A DNA stretch of 64,000 nucleotides from Gavia stellata (lineage: Eukaryota; Chordata; Aves; Gaviiformes; Gaviidae), in the NCBI RefSeq assembly GCF_030936135.1, contig NC_082595.1:86046451-86110450 (forward strand), given 5' to 3'. Shown one piece after another: positions 12,101-26,945 of this stretch (the stretch's first letter is position 1; the number at the start of each line of letters is the position of its first letter). The notes under the pieces were generated by a model that made no database searches, was not told the origin of the DNA, and was given only the letters and a program-made list of their open reading frames with translations. The position numbers and the translations under genes were made by a program.

Positions 12101-15100
12101 TTTTCCTGGGGAAAATATTCTGGGATCTTGTATGGGAATAAAACAAAGAGATCATGGAAATCATGACTGCATGCAACTAAGTGAAAAACATTGAATTTTG
12201 GAAAAGATTAGTTGCTTAAACATCTGCATAGCACCCTCAAAACCTCTTTGAATGAAATCTGCTTCTTCAAATATTTTGCTGAATATTTTCAGTAAAGATT
12301 TCAGAGTCATATGTTAAACCTTAGCACACACTATATCAAACAATGATTGAAATGGAACTTCTAAACTTATTTAAGTCTAACAAATGCAAAAAATCCCAGA
12401 TGGAAAAATATATATTTATGCAAATGTTCCAAAATAAGATGATTTTGCATAGAAGTAACAGATATAACTACAGTTTTAAAATTACTGTAGTCCACTGAAG
12501 AAATCTTTATACTTGGTAATTCTGTTCCAGTAAATGGGATCATTTTGAGCATATAGATAGTTATATGTGAGATCCTACTGCATGAATTTAAAGGTCATGG
12601 CATCATCAGAAAAGTGATTTCCCAGCAATGTGTCCTGTGCCCTTGACTTTATTATGATTTGTCCATTCTTATTATCTCTGTTTATCAGTTTGGTATCCTT
12701 GCTGGCTACACCATGCATTTTTAGAGCAAACATTACAAGTCAAAGGATTATTCTTAGGAAATGGATATCTGAAAGTTTGAAAGAATTCCTGCCTAAGAAA
12801 AAGAAGTCACTAAATATCAATTAAAAGTTATCTGGCTTTTGCTATTTAAATGTGTCTGCACATATTTAACTGTAGGATGAATCTGGCTAGAATATTTCAT
12901 TTGGCCTCGACTAATTTTCCATAACTGTCTCCTTTGTAGAAAAGTATGAGAGCTGTATTGATATAGATAGGTCTAACCTCCTGAACAAACAAGTAAAATG
13001 GCAATTTTGTGGAAGAAAAAAAGTGTCTATTTACTCAAAATATAAAAGCATCTTAGTCTCTTGTGTACCTGTGTTTTTAAGGATACTGATTTTAAAAGTG
13101 CATAATGTAACTTGTAAAAATGTCAACCTCTGTAGCATGTAAGTCAAAAACCAACAAAAACTTATGATACTTGCACCAGTCTTGGAGAAAAAAGCAAATG
13201 AGGGAAGACAACAAAGTTATACAGTCACATTTTTAATAACAAGCCATTTTTATTCTCCAGATACTGGTGGGCTGAAAATTTTAATACAAAGCCCCTACTT
13301 ACTGTTTTTGCGAAGAAATAAAATATTTGACATGTAAACCAAGAGAGCTAGTTAAGTCACTCCTACTACTTTTCTAATTGCATATTTTGTAATAAATAGT
13401 GTACCAAAGCAGTACTTCCAACTTTTGTTATAAATTGCTCTGAAGGGGTCTTACTGTGCAAATTCTGATATAAACTTTCATGGTTACATTGAGAAGACAT
13501 TTAATTATGTGTTTATATGTTTGTGATTGAAACCAAAACTTAACTGTGGATTTTAGCTGGGTGCTTTCATTCTGCAAAGATGTAGGGTTCTTGTTAAGAA
13601 ATAGTGATAATAAGATGCCTTTGTATATATTTTATAATGAAGAGTTAACCTGCAGACAACAAATAGATTGTGTAAGTCGCATGCAGAGAGTTTAGAAGCG
13701 AGATTTGATCTAAATCCTACAGGATCTTTAAACCTTCATACTCCACATATATGCAGTGATTAGAGTCCTTTGAAATGTTTCTAAATGCACTCACTTTGGC
13801 TACTGCAAAGACAATGCTGTGGCCTGAGGAGTCCATGTGCCTTTTATTTAAGCAGTGTATTGGCACTATCAGCCATGTCCTACATATATTGCATTCAAAG
13901 CAACCACAGTCTTTAGAATATAAACTTCTACATTTACAATCATTGTTCTCTAGATGCATGCTGTTTAATCTTATTTTATCTTCTGAAGTCTATGTAGAAG
14001 AATGATATTAAAGGTCCATTATCCAATGTACTTTTGCTTCCCCAGTGGTATTTATGCTTGTACTGTTATCTCAGCTGTGTCACTGCAAAATTTGGAAGAG
14101 CTTCAAGGAAATCAGTACAATTACTCCAGATTAATGTTATCATTTATATCCAAATGTTGCTTTTAGTCATGTAAGACATTTAGCTTTCTTGAATGTTCTC
14201 ATTTCTATGTAGTGATGAAAAGAAGCCATTATAAAAATAAAGTAATGCTGTGAAGCCTTGGAATGGTCCTGAGGCAGAGAAGAGATCAGAAATAGAGCGA
14301 TAATTTTTGCGACCCTGACATTTTTGTGACCCTGACATTTTTGTTAGTCATAAGTAACTCCGTCAAATTCAGTGAAGTAATTGGTAGCAGAGTAAAGCTA
14401 TTGAGTGAGAGTACTCAGGTGTAGTGGAAGTACTCTGCGGTTGCATGATCTAACACACCAAAGTTCAGCGAAGTTTCTTCAGAGCTTCCAAAACATTGTG
14501 GCTCTAGGGTGACAGAATGCTTAGAGTATAACTGTGAGCATAAGAAAAGGAAAAGCAAGGAGACCATACCAGTTCTTAAAATTAGACAGGTCCTTAAATC
14601 CCATTTTAATTTGGGAATTACATTTTGACTGCATGTGTGTATACAGAAGGAATGAAATGAAGAATGATAATAAATTAGGTAGGCTTAGCTGAGCTGCTAT
14701 ATAAAATGCACTAGGCAGCAGGTAGTAACATTCCTATTTCTGCCTATGTCTGAGTTTTATGTCAGTAGTCATGTATTACATTTTATTAAGACATCTGAAA
14801 ACTGCAGACACGCTCCCAGGCTTACAGAAAAACATTCTGTAATTTGGATTAGCTCACCAATATATGAAATGAATTCGAGATGCTCTGTGGTCTTTTTTAA
14901 AGCTCAGAAAAAAGGTGCAAAATGAAGGCTTTGCTAAGAAGAAAAAAAGGATGAAAGATGTACAATCAGTTAGTTGTATAAGGAGCAGCCAGTATTTGTA
15001 GGTAGAAACTGCATATGAAGAAGCGAGCAGGAAGATTACTATAGAAGCAGGACAACAACAACCATGACTTCATGATACACTGACTAGATTGATAAACTGT

Positions 15101-18100
15101 CTTGCAAAGTATGAAAACAGGATATTGATGGTCAGAAGAGATGTATGTTCCCACATAACTACTACAACAGGCAAGTAAAAACCTACTATTCCTTTGTACA
15201 ATAGCAATTCAGCATCCATCTGGTACAACGGTCAGAATAGAAAAAAAGTGGGTTGAGCTCTGTGTGTGTGAGTGTGTCTGTTGGGATTCTCACACTACAG
15301 AGCTAAAGTAAACTTAATAAAAATGGAAAATAGAATCTCTTTGTAGGATAGAATTTGCTCTAGGTTTCTCTTCATCCCAACCTTCAGCATGACAGATTCT
15401 TATTAACTGGGAAGGAATGGATTGCTTGCTGGGTAAAGTGGGAGAAAGTATTTCAGAGGCTGACTCCATCTCTATACCTTACTTTCCATGTGACCTTGAA
15501 TGAACCATTCAAGGCCAAACTTACTTCTTATGCTTTACTCACAGTTTCCATTAAAATGGGTCTTTCCCCTTCAATAATGTAGTTAGAATTAATTTCCCCC
15601 TTTTCAGGGATGAATTCATTTGGTCTAAATAATGTTTTATTTTCTGTTAGCTCCATTCATCTTAACTGAGTTATTTACAGCGCACGCTTAGCTGCTGCTA
15701 CGCTGGGCAAAATCGGGCTCTCTGCATTGCAGAATTTCATCCACAAAAATGATGGTAGAAATGGCAATCCGACTCGGGGAGATACAGCAGGGCTAATTCA
15801 TCAGAGCCTTTAAAATGCAGTTTATAAATGAGAAAAACCTCCGTGGAATCTGGTTTTAGGTAGATGCAGTAACAGTCTTTTGGCCTCCTAGGTGGAGCTA
15901 AAGCACTTGTCTGCTGTACCTTGGCTTGTGGGATGGAGGAAAGCAAGTAACGTGACAAACATCATTACCTTCTCTTGTATTTCATGATTAGTATTCCCTG
16001 CAATTTCATACATTCCTAAGAACACATTTTACAGAATAATAATGAAAAAGTCTGGTCTCTGTTCTGCAAGGATAACCTTTTGTGAGTGTAAATCAGTCTA
16101 AAATTTACAGAGCCTTTTTTTGGTTTTCTGCAGCCAGGCAATGCTGCTCACTAGATAGATGCTTCAGCAAGCACTGCCAGGTATCCAGTTCAGCTTCCTG
16201 GAAGATTAATGTTCACTCTTCTTCCCCCTAGACCTCATAAAGGACAGATAAAGGACTTCTGGCCCCAGGATAGAGACTGAACATACGGTCTGCGTGAGAC
16301 CTCTGCAGTGTTAATAAAGGAAGAGATGCCACAATGTTGAAAGCAAGGAGTTTGAAAAGGAAACCAACAAAACAAGAGACCATCCTGAGCTGAGTGTAGA
16401 CACAAAAGCAAAGCAAACCTTGCAGCTTTATTTACTTGCAAACAAACACAACATAACAAAACCTAGCAAAAACCCAACAAGAACAAACGCAACAGTGCCA
16501 TTCACATATATATTCTGTTTCTGGGAAGGTCATACAATGTTAGGAAAAGGGTATTCCTCTTTCAGAGCTCTGGTGAAACTTCAATTAAGCCGTAAGCACA
16601 TATATAAGTCTGCATCTGTCAATGCAATTCAGTACTAATCAGTATATTAATTCCTTTAATTTTCACAACCTTGTTTGTGGTGAACATCAGTATTCAGTGC
16701 ACTCCACATGCTCACGATTTGGGGTGAATAGACCAAACAAAGAAATGAAGGAGACCTGTCAAAAAAACCCCCAGAGTCAAAGTGGAAAGGGAAGAGCCAA
16801 AAGCTCTTCTTACTGTACAGAAAGACAAAAGACTTACAACAGAGGTGAACAGAGTCTAAGAACATTAAAAAAAATAATAACACCATACCTAAGGAGAAAT
16901 TTTCATAGTCTAAGAAGAGAAAGAGGATCAAGAGGTGGCTGGTGGCCAGTGCACCAGCTGCAGGATAGTGTCAACTAGAATCTGGGAAAAAGATGCTGAC
17001 TATCTGGAAGATAAATTAGTGAGTGAAACTGCTATAGCAAGTTGGCAAAGCAGAATCACTACAAAAGAGAAGGTCAGATCCTTTCCTCTGGGTTACTGGG
17101 CTTCTGTCTGCACTATTGGACTCATGGAACAAGCAGATCTGAACTGCAGCCAAATAGGTGCTGCTTGATCTTTATGTCTGGCATCTGGCCTGTCTGCATT
17201 GCTTGTGATTTTAAGGGCATTAATTTATTGCAATATCTTATGATGGTTTTTTAATTATTTAATTTGCTGTTTAGAGATGATTTTTAATTATTTAATTCAT
17301 GTTTGTTCCCTTATGTTGCTGCATATAATAATCTATGACACTGATCCTACAATTACTTCCTTATTGGTGTGCCTCTTTTCCACTGTGGATCAGCATAAAG
17401 GGTCTATGCATATAGTGTGGACTTGCCTCGCTTCTTTGAATTAAGCAATAATTATCTATAAAAAAATATGCACCGGAATATATTTTAATTCAAGTCTATA
17501 GGGATTCTTAAATCTCTGATAGGAATAACCTGCAATACACTTGAACTAATCTATGGAGATCAGTTTAATGCAGCAGAACAGAGTGGAAATTTTTTAATGT
17601 GAATGTGCAAATGTGATATATTCACTTGGTAATGAGTAGACCATATAGGACAAGTTGTCTATAAATTAATATATAGACAAATCTGTGTAGCCAGAAGTTC
17701 TACCTCCTTGTGCGATTGCAAAAGCAATCGTTTTTTTTTAGTTTTCTTTAAAGTCAAGGGTCTTTGCTTACCCAACCCTTCTTCCCCCCTGGGGTTTTTC
17801 CCTCTTATCTATGACAGAAACCATATGCCTTAGAGGAATTAAGATTTTTAAATTACTACTTCATAAAGAAAATCAGGTATTTATGTTGTGATGCCAATCA
17901 TATGTTATGGAAACTGAAGTACTTGGAAATCATGCTCCATCTTTAAAAATGGACATACATGATGACGTTGTTACTACACACAGGCTTATGCCAAGTTCTC
18001 ACAAGCCAAAATCTTCTGAACAGTTTTAAAATTCTAAAATTCTGAACTGCCGTCTATTTTTCAGGTCTATCATACTCTGAATTTGGAAACTGATGAAAAC

Positions 18101-18851
18101 CAGGCTATTTTAATGTTATTTGAGCCCTGTCATTAGAATCTGGTCCATGCCTTCATATAGGTATTAAAATGAGATTTTTAGCCCAGGGCTGTATCCGTCC
18201 TTGAATTTCCTTATGTGAAGTTGGAGCGACAGTGTGACACTTTTTGTTTTGATGTGGTACAGCTTGTTCTATAGGCGCACATGTCCTGACCCTGCTCATT
18301 CACAGCAATGTACTCTACACAGTATGTTTCATAAGTTAATATATATGTTTTAAATCCAGACCAGGTCACTATCTGGAACCTGAGGCCACAAACCATAGAA
18401 TTTCCCTGTAAGAGTCATACCTCAGCTGCAGACCTTCTAGTTGAGTGATATTATGCCACAAAACAGGATCACATGAAATTCAGGCTCCCTCTCGCTATTT
18501 CAATGTATTTCCTCCTCCAGGCATGCCTAAGTATTGCAAACACACAATCCTGATTAACAGCCAAATTCCATAACAGCTCTCTAGGTTATACACTGTGGAG
18601 TGCTCTGAAAAGTTGCTCATCAAAGATGCAAATATCCCATGCCCTATAAAACATGTTAGTGTTTTGTAACTGTGTAGTCTATGTTTTGGCATGGGACACA
18701 GTATAAAGCAGACTAAAATAAGAAGCATTACATAAGCCTTTAAAGAATATCTACATAGGCCATATCTTGTCATCCTCCTCTGGCAAAATCACTGCTGAAG
18801 TCTTGGCCAGATTCTCAAACACAAGAAATGAGTTCATAGCATCTGGTAGAC
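9179..18851. other. Intergenic, nothing recognised
   Basis: AT-rich sequence without CR1 or long frames. It contains a 17-bp tandem duplication at 14304 and a near-duplicate TTTTTAATTATTTAATT at about 17245 and 17280. The 118-codon frame at 16622-16978 shows no recognisable domain. Confidence 0.65.
14304..14343. repeat. 17-bp short tandem duplication
   Basis: Two 17-bp units (TTTTTGCGACCCTGACA and TTTTTGTGACCCTGACA) plus a partial third. They differ by one base, a C/T at a CpG. Confidence 0.95.
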
Positions 18852-18912
18852 CTCACAGAATCACTAAGGTTGGAAAAGACCTGTAAGATCATCAAGTCCA
18901 ACCATTACCATG
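18852..18912 (-). mobile_element. Very short CR1 3'-end fragment
   Basis: CACAGAATCACTAAGGTTGG followed by AAAAGACCTGTAAGATCATC and AAGTCCAACCATTACCATG is the reverse complement of the CR1 3' terminus. It belongs to the same subfamily as the copies at 38432 and 63484. Confidence 0.85.
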
Positions 18913-21900
18913 ACACAGCAGAGAAAAAGTCTGTACCCTAATGTTTACGTCACATGTCCTTCAAAAAATCTAGGCTTATGTAGGCCCAGACTTTTTTTTA
19001 TTATTTAAATTTAATTTAAATATGTTTTCAGAAAAACATATGCCCAAAGGATTAGGATCACATTAGTGCATTGCATTCACTGGAATTCAAACAATTTACA
19101 TAAAGAGAGAATTTATCCCTGTGCTTTGACAGAGCTGCCATGGAACCAGTTTGCACTCAGAAGAGGGAGTGTCAAGGCAGGTTGAAGGCTTAGCAAAGAA
19201 ACCAAGCCCATAGTCTAATCTATAGCTGAGCACAGCTGAAAATGAATGTTAATTAGGCTGAAATTACTTTATGACAAGATTTGCATGTCAATTGACGGTA
19301 GAAGGAAACAAACACAGAACTGATGTCTGGGATCACTGGACTATGCAGCTATAATGTCCCATGGATACAGAACCGACTGACTTTGGGATTTACTGCAGCC
19401 TCTATAAACTTGGATGCCACAGCAATTCCTAATGGAGGAAAAAGTATGAAGAAGGTATTCAGAGGCTTTTCTTCAGGACTGTTACTTGAACTGAAGCTGT
19501 AACAAGTTGACATTTAAATAAAACACCTGCTTTCATAGGAAAAGGGATTCCTCCTGTGCTATTGACTAACTGTTAGGCACCACTCACTTTAGCAAGACCT
19601 GGAAAGAAGAAAGAAAGTGTGATCCATGGGGAAGCCAGACAGGTATGAGAAGCAGAGAAAATAGACAGCATGCAGGGACTGAGACCACTGGGTATGCTGG
19701 TGTTGCAGATTAAAATGCTGCACAATTTTACAAGCTAGAAATCACTTTGGAACACTGTGTCTGTGGAGGACAGAGATCAGAAAATTAAGTTTTAAAAAAG
19801 TAAATAATAGCTTTACAGTCTTAAGAATGATGCTCAGAACACTGTAACAGTGCTAAAAATGTTTGGTGAGAGAGACTGCAGAGAGATAATTGGGTGGCTG
19901 TTTTGCCTTATCTTTTAAAACTAAAACCAAGAATGAGGAGAGACAGTAGATAGGCTGCAGAGTTGGGCATTCTGATATATACATGAAAAATCAAGGATAA
20001 ACACTTGATAATAAGGGGCTTGGTCCAGCTTCTAGGAAAGGCTGTGGAAGGCAAGTGAGCCTTGCCTCCGAAAGTCAAAGGGAATTGGCAGCGAAAGATC
20101 AAAACAATGGTCAAAACTATGATGTTGATAAATTCATAAGGTCAAAAGTGAAAAAAATCCAGGACTATGAGGCAACAAAACTATATTGTATCTAATAAAA
20201 AAAATGGTTTAGGTCAACCTGAAAATATTTTCTGAATTTTTTTTGGCTCCCCCAATTTTTATTTTTTATTTTTAATTAAAGAGGAATTTTCTAACTGTGA
20301 CAGGCACAGAGTAGAGTTATTCTCTGGCAGAAGTGCTCATGACTATGCTTTTTGGAATAGGACAATTCCGCCAGTTCACAAGGAAGACAGGCAACTTCAT
20401 TACAAACTGCTGAAGGAGAAATGAAGAAATCTTAACCTTTGCTGAATACAAGGAAGTGAATATAATGCCTACCTCAGTACACCAAGGCACACTGTGAAAG
20501 ACATTAATTAATACACTGCATTGTATTTTCATCTCTGATGAGCAGTTCCAGGCAACCCAACAAAGACGGGGTACTCCAAACAGTAATATTTCAAACTCTT
20601 CTGTTGGCCAGAACCTAAGATATACCTTCTTCTACCAGCAATGCGGTGGGTACACTGTGGGTGGAAGAGTACCTCTTTAAGAGGATCCAGACAGTAATAC
20701 TAGCAGATTTAAGAGCTGAGAAGATTTAACAGATGCATATTTCATGCCTAAAGACAACATTATGCCCTAAAGGAAACAGACAGCCATCTTGTATTTTGTC
20801 ATGAGCACCCATATAGGGAAAAGTGCAAGGTGTGTGAAGAATACTTTGGTCATCCATAGAAGCAAACTTTTCAGACTTGAAAAATTACAGCCTATTTTTT
20901 AAAAAATGTTGGGACAAACCTCTATAACTGTAAGATCAAGAACTACATGGTCACAATTACCAGCCTCTGAGAGCCAGAGAGCCAGCAAGAACTGTGATAA
21001 AGTATTGACGACAGATTTTACAAGGTGTAGCGTGTTGAAGCTTAGCATATGAACTAATGGGTCACAGTACATGTTAGTATATCCAAATGGATTTAGTACC
21101 AAACAGGAATCACAAAACGATTTATGACCCCCCTGGGCTCCCTAGCAGCGTCAGTAGTCCAAGCCATGCTATAGATGAGCATACTGAAAGTTATATGAAG
21201 CTCATCAACTTCCTTCAGATTCTCACGGTACGACTAATTCTAGTTAGGTTTGACCCCAGTAAATAAGAAAACAACACAGACTGCAATCAAATAAAGGAAG
21301 GGAAGGATGTAGAAAGACTGGATCCTGGAGAGACATACACAGATATGCAGGAAGGAAGAGGCTGGAATTGCCACTGTGACACCAATTTGTGTACTCAGGG
21401 CTGATGGAAACCTACTTGCAGGTACACCACCTTACTTAATTTAGTTTTACAAGCACTGATTCTTCTGATGTTATTATTCCCTGTGTAGCACACAAAACAA
21501 GAACCACACTGCCCACATACAGACAAAGGAAAATTACAAGGAAGTCAAAATAGGATACAAAGATCTGAGACCTGACCCTTATATGGGAAAAGAACTGGAT
21601 GTGCACAAAAGCTCATCTTCTTCATTGTGATGGAAGACAATGGTTTCAGAGGTACAGATATGAGATAATCCAATGGCTACATAATAAGTAAGGTGGGGAT
21701 TCAGCTCAAATGTTAACATTTTCATAAGTGCCTAAGTGAATATAATACATAAAAAAATCCCAGATTAGCCCTGTTTGCTATATCAATACTATGCATGTAG
21801 GGCAGCAGGGATGTACCAATTATGTCTCAGAACTCTTATAGGTGCATTTGCTCCACACTGCGCCCCAGCTAGTAAATATTTTTTCAGTAAGGCTGGTGCA

Positions 21901-23719
21901 TATTGCCTTCATGCACTTCCAGTCCTGGAGCTGGCTCAGTCATTAATAGCTTGAACACTCCAGTGCACTGTACAAGCAGACATCTAACTTGCTTTCAGGA
22001 CAAAATTGCATTTTCACAATGGTTGCATTTTTTCTTAAGAATTACTGGAACAGACTTTCTCATACCTGTGTCACGTAGGAAACTGCAAAAAATAGTGTTT
22101 GAATGAACTAGTAAATGTACCTATTTTTTCACAAGAAAATGATATTCTGTTATCATGAAAGATGATACGTCATTCTTCCACGTTGACCCATTATTAAGAA
22201 AGAATCTTATTCCTATGTATTGCCCAATGTAGCCATTAGATTTTGGAACGTATTTAATGGAAAATATAATAGTAGACTACAGTGATCACAATGATTACAA
22301 TCTGTGTAAATGATTTGCAAACTACATCCAATCTCTATGCCACAAAACACCAACCTAACACAAGACTAATTGAGCAAAACCTTCAGGAGTCAACAACAAC
22401 ATCAAAAGTCCTTCATTGCTAGGCAATTTGTAGGACAGGGCATTGTTATACCATAGAAATAGTACATTATATATACATTCCAACAACAGACCCAAATGGC
22501 ATATGTCATAACCAAACGCCAATTGTCAAGTAAGATACCATAAGACAGATAACAAGAAGTAGTCATATGCTAGATGGATTGAACACCTTGATACTTTTTA
22601 AAGAGAGAACATTTTTTATTCTGTCCTACAACTTTCCTCTGGTATAGCAAAGGAATTAAAATAATTTTTGATTAATTTCACTGATGTGTATTGACCGAAA
22701 GGGCCTTTCTCATTACTGCATTGGTGGTGAGAGAAAATGGGTAAGTAATTTAAGTAAGAGCTACTCGCCGTATTGGGATATGTGTCTTTTCTGCATCAGT
22801 GAGCATCTGACTTTGCAAAATGCAGATCTTCAGACTCTTAAGTCTGTGGAAACTGCCACATGAATTCAAATTACAAGTTTGAAGAGAATTCACATATCTT
22901 TTCTTGTCAATGAAGTTGGTGTAAGGAAGGCATGAAATGACCTTCAAACACATCAGGTGACTGTTAGATACTTCTGCATTGTTGTGATTCTGAAAACTGA
23001 TTTCCAGACTAGCGTAAAAGAGGACTTGTTTTTTCAAAGCATCTTCTACTTTCTTCCCCAAGTTTCTGCCCACTCTACACATACAAGCATGTGTATACTT
23101 ATATATACATATATATATAAACATTTGCTTTGACTTTGGAAAACAGAGATTCACAACAAAAACACCTACAGGGCACCTCAATTAATTTATTTTCATCTGC
23201 CTGAGAAAGCCATATATTATAATCTACAACACTGTTTAAAACCGTCATATGGCAGGAACTTTTCCTTAGAAAAATTATGGCAACAGTCAAATAATAATCA
23301 AATAATTAAATAATTAAAATGAAGTCATTAGTAATTCATATCTGAAAAGTTTTAGTTGTTTTTTTCTCCCCTTTTCTGTATGATTAATTGTGACTTTTAA
23401 TAACTGTTTTTAGAATAAGAGAATAATAGTTTAGGAACTGTTAATGCTGTTGCTATGAGCAAAGATTTTGCTCCTGAGGGTATTGATCTGGGACTCTAAA
23501 CATTGGCTTGAGATCCAGGATTATGAAGTTTACAGTAAGTATAGATGCTACGATCTCTAGATGCTTGTTAAGTTGTACTTGTTTATTTTTCCTAAAATGT
23601 TCTTCAGGAGGAGGAAGAGGGAACTATTTCTGGTGTGTCTGAAAGTACTGCCTGTGCAAAGACATGGGCTTAAGGGTACTGAACGACAGAAGTCCAGATA
23701 AAGGGCAGTTTTTGAGCAA
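18913..23719. other. Intergenic, nothing recognised
   Basis: AT-rich sequence. The 143-codon minus-strand frame at 22750-23181 crosses a TA simple repeat and matches no family I know. Confidence 0.65.
23095..23122. repeat. AT-rich simple repeat
   Basis: Alternating TA/CA sequence of about 28 bp. Confidence 0.8.
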
Positions 23720-23826
23720 CCTATTCCAGTGAAAGATGTCCCTGCCTGTGGCAGGGAGGTTGAACTAGATGATCTTTAAAAGGCCCCTTCCAACTCAACC
23801 CATTCTATGGTTCCATGATTCAATGA
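23720..23826 (+). mobile_element. CR1 3'-end fragment
   Basis: GCAACCTATTCCAGTG, then GGCAGGGAGGTTGAACTAGA and TGATCTTTAAAAGGCCCCTT, then a degenerate octamer tail ending at about 23826. It belongs to a CR1 subfamily different from the 38432 copy. Confidence 0.85.
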
Positions 23827-26744
23827 CTTGTGAGAAAAGATTTTTCCAATGCCGCAGGAGTTCATTTCCCAAATTTGCCTTGGCCTATGAATCCATGTTA
23901 AGCTTGAATTTGCACTCAGTTCCTTCAATTGTTGTATTTTAGGATGACAAGGACATCCTTTTTCATAGTAGTCTTTACAGTTTACCATTTTGCTTATTAT
24001 ATGCGATGCAAAAATGTGCACTCACTCTTCATTAAGTACCCTAAGCTGAGAATTAGCTTCTGTCTCAAAGTATACCTCCTAGGACTAGCAACTCCTTTAT
24101 TCTAGCTACAAAAATCTAAACAATCTAATACAAACAGCTATTAAAAGCATCTCTTGCTTTTACCTAGAACTTTCCTAAAGTTGATGGCATGCTATTTGAA
24201 TGCATCTGTTGGCATATTATATTATAGAAAGGACCTTGTTTGAGGTGGTAATTAAATTAAACTCTAGCTATTTTCTATTGAAAGGGCATTTTGATTCATC
24301 TTCTAGCTATCTTTCTGGAAGAAAGGAAGTATTCAAGAATGGGTGAAGAAGGAGCTTATCTGAGACAAGTACAGTATAACAAAACAAGTAAAGGAGTTTA
24401 GGACTTCAGTCTGCTGTAAAAGACTGCAGTTATCCCTTTTGACTGTGGGCAGTCAAACAGAGTTAGACCGTAGACAAAAAGAGACACACAGAGATAAAGA
24501 ATATGTCTAAACATGCAGATAAGCCAGGATTCAACCATTTTCCATTAATAACTCCTGACCTCCCACAGATTTTTGCAGACAAATTCATAGGTAGGTACAG
24601 AGATTGACTCAAATCCAGAGGTCTCTGGAAAGTGAGAAGCTGAGAACACTTGGAACCCCATCACATATCTAATATTCCCCTTTGTAAATAGATGGATCAA
24701 GCACAGGCAAGGTCAGCAGCTTTTCTGCCAGCAGCTACGGAAAATCAGCTCTTCACAGGCAGAATGCTGGTTCTCTAGCACAAGAAGAGCAGAGTCAGTG
24801 TTTGCATTCAAAGACTTAAAATGGATAAAGAGGGAGAATATATATGAAGCTGAAAACACATGCTCACATATGAGTGGCAGGACTATTATTGCATGGTGCA
24901 CATCTCTTCCCACCCCTCCCTTGTTGACCCTCACAACTTCTATATCCAGACGAAGTGAATTTTCTTACAGGAAAATAATATATTGGGACATTTTTTTCGT
25001 GTTAGCTTGCTCATTGTTTAAATTATCTGACAAATGGATTAACAAACAAGTTGTATAATGGTAAGTAGTCTTCATTATCCTACAGTATTCACCATTTGAG
25101 ATATTTACTTTAAAAGTCACATTAGATTCCGTTATTGGTAAGAAAATAAATGTTATGGCTGCTCTCTTTGTGTTATCCTCATGGCACACCTTGGCTTGAG
25201 TTTTATGGGCTTATGGCAATAAATAAAAATGAAGAACTGTTCAGGGTCTACCTGCATTGTTTCAGAAGTCTTTCTCTTGTATGCTCGCTATCTTTCCTTT
25301 CTATTGACAGAGGTGGAATGAGATATCATACCAGACAGGGCAAACCTGTCTCAGATTTTGTTTACTACTTAGAGTACAACCTGTGTGAATAATACCATTT
25401 GGGAAGTATTTAATTCTAATTAAGGATGATATTTACACATTCCTTTCTGAGGTAGAACTCAGGACGAACCCACTCAAGAAAAGAGTATCTGTTAAGTTCA
25501 AGAAGACCTTTAGTAGGAACTAAAACTTTTAATATTCATGAAGGAATATGTGTTTTCCTGTGAAGTCAGAAAATGTCCTTCTTTATCAGAACAGACCTAC
25601 AGGCAGGGGGAGATACACATATGGCAATGAATTCCACTTCCTTCATCTGCAGTAGTAAACATGCCTGAGAAGTATTGCAAAGAGGTGACTTAGGTCAGAT
25701 TTCATATCTCATGACTTAATTGATGGTCTGTTCTTCATTCTACCCTAATCTTATATCTATTTCTATGGAGATACAGGTTTTGAATACATTCATCCCTGAA
25801 TGACTTCCACCCCTTTGTTATTAGGCAGGTGTGCAGCATGCAAGACAACCACGCCAGAGAAATTCTGCATGTTCACTTTGCTCCACTGAATATGAGCCTT
25901 TCTTAATATTTTGTAAGCTGCACTTTCAGGTGAGTCAACAGGGAGTATCCTTAAATGGATAACCATGCCCATAAACAAGGGCCTTGACTTACAGACTTCA
26001 TAGTCCATATGGGGTGTGCCATCTCTGAGGACAGTCTAAGAAAGTTCAGAGTAGATGAATAAAAAAATGTAATTCTGGTGAAAATCCTTTTTAATGATTT
26101 TGTTGTTCTGCAGGAAAACCTTCCCTGCAGCTGTGTCAGTGTCATTACTATGGACTTGTTCTTGATTTTTCCCCTCCTTAGAGCTAAATATTTTGCACTA
26201 AGGAGAGCTCCAGGTCTCTCTTTCTGACACGAATATAGAAATCTCCTAGGTCATTTCAGGGTAGGTTCAGAGAAGAAATTTTAGAGAAGAATTGATCAAT
26301 TCCCCTTTGATTTAGTTCGCATTCCCTTAACAGTTTATCTTGTAGATTAGTTAGACTTTACTGACATTTGTAGTTGAGATCTGAACCAGGTGTTTCTAAG
26401 AGCAGTACTGTGATTCAATATAAATCAGTGCAGCACTTTATAAAAAAGATCAAAGCTGGAAATTTAACAGCATGAACTGAATCTTCATTCAGAAACATGA
26501 AGATGCCATTACAGAGCCCGCAAAATTTCCAAAACAGAAGCGATAAAATGAAGACTCCCAGCACCCAATGACTTGTATTTTTTCTAGTGTTGAGATATTC
26601 ACAACTGAGAAGAAAGCAAGAGGGAAACCAGGTTAGCTGTAATTCAAAGAGGAACATATGAACTAAAAGCTAGATCAGGGGAGCTCTGTCCTCTGCTCCC
26701 TCCCCAGACATGCATACTGGAAGGTGATCAAACTGAAGCAGAAG

Positions 26745-26945
26745 CAGGTACGGCTGCGAGTGGAAGGAACGCTGACGGAATCCTCGTTTAGCCATTTGTA
26801 GCCAATTACCTGGGACAAAACAGAGTTCTAAGGCCTAAAATCTGCCCATTGGCCTGATGGAATCCTTCGAGGTATTGGTCAGACTCACCAGTTGATAGCT
26901 CTAAGCCTTCTCAGCTTTAGTCCTATAAAACTGTCTCACTACTAC
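26745..26945 (+). promoter_or_regulatory. Promoter-like segment of unknown origin
   Basis: Six CpGs fall within about 45 bp near 26750-26795. They are followed by a CCAAT (about 26801), an inverted CCAAT (about 26850) and TATAAAA (about 26933). The order would suit a promoter or an old LTR, but I find no clear element ends or target duplication. Confidence 0.15.

Noticed and set aside
13717..13959. Cys-rich minus-strand frame that looked like a possible zinc-binding segment
   Set aside because: The cysteine spacing fits no zinc-finger class, the frame is only 80 codons, and there is no context to support it.
22750..23181. 143-codon minus-strand frame
   Set aside because: It crosses a TA simple repeat, shows no family resemblance and lacks splice or promoter context.
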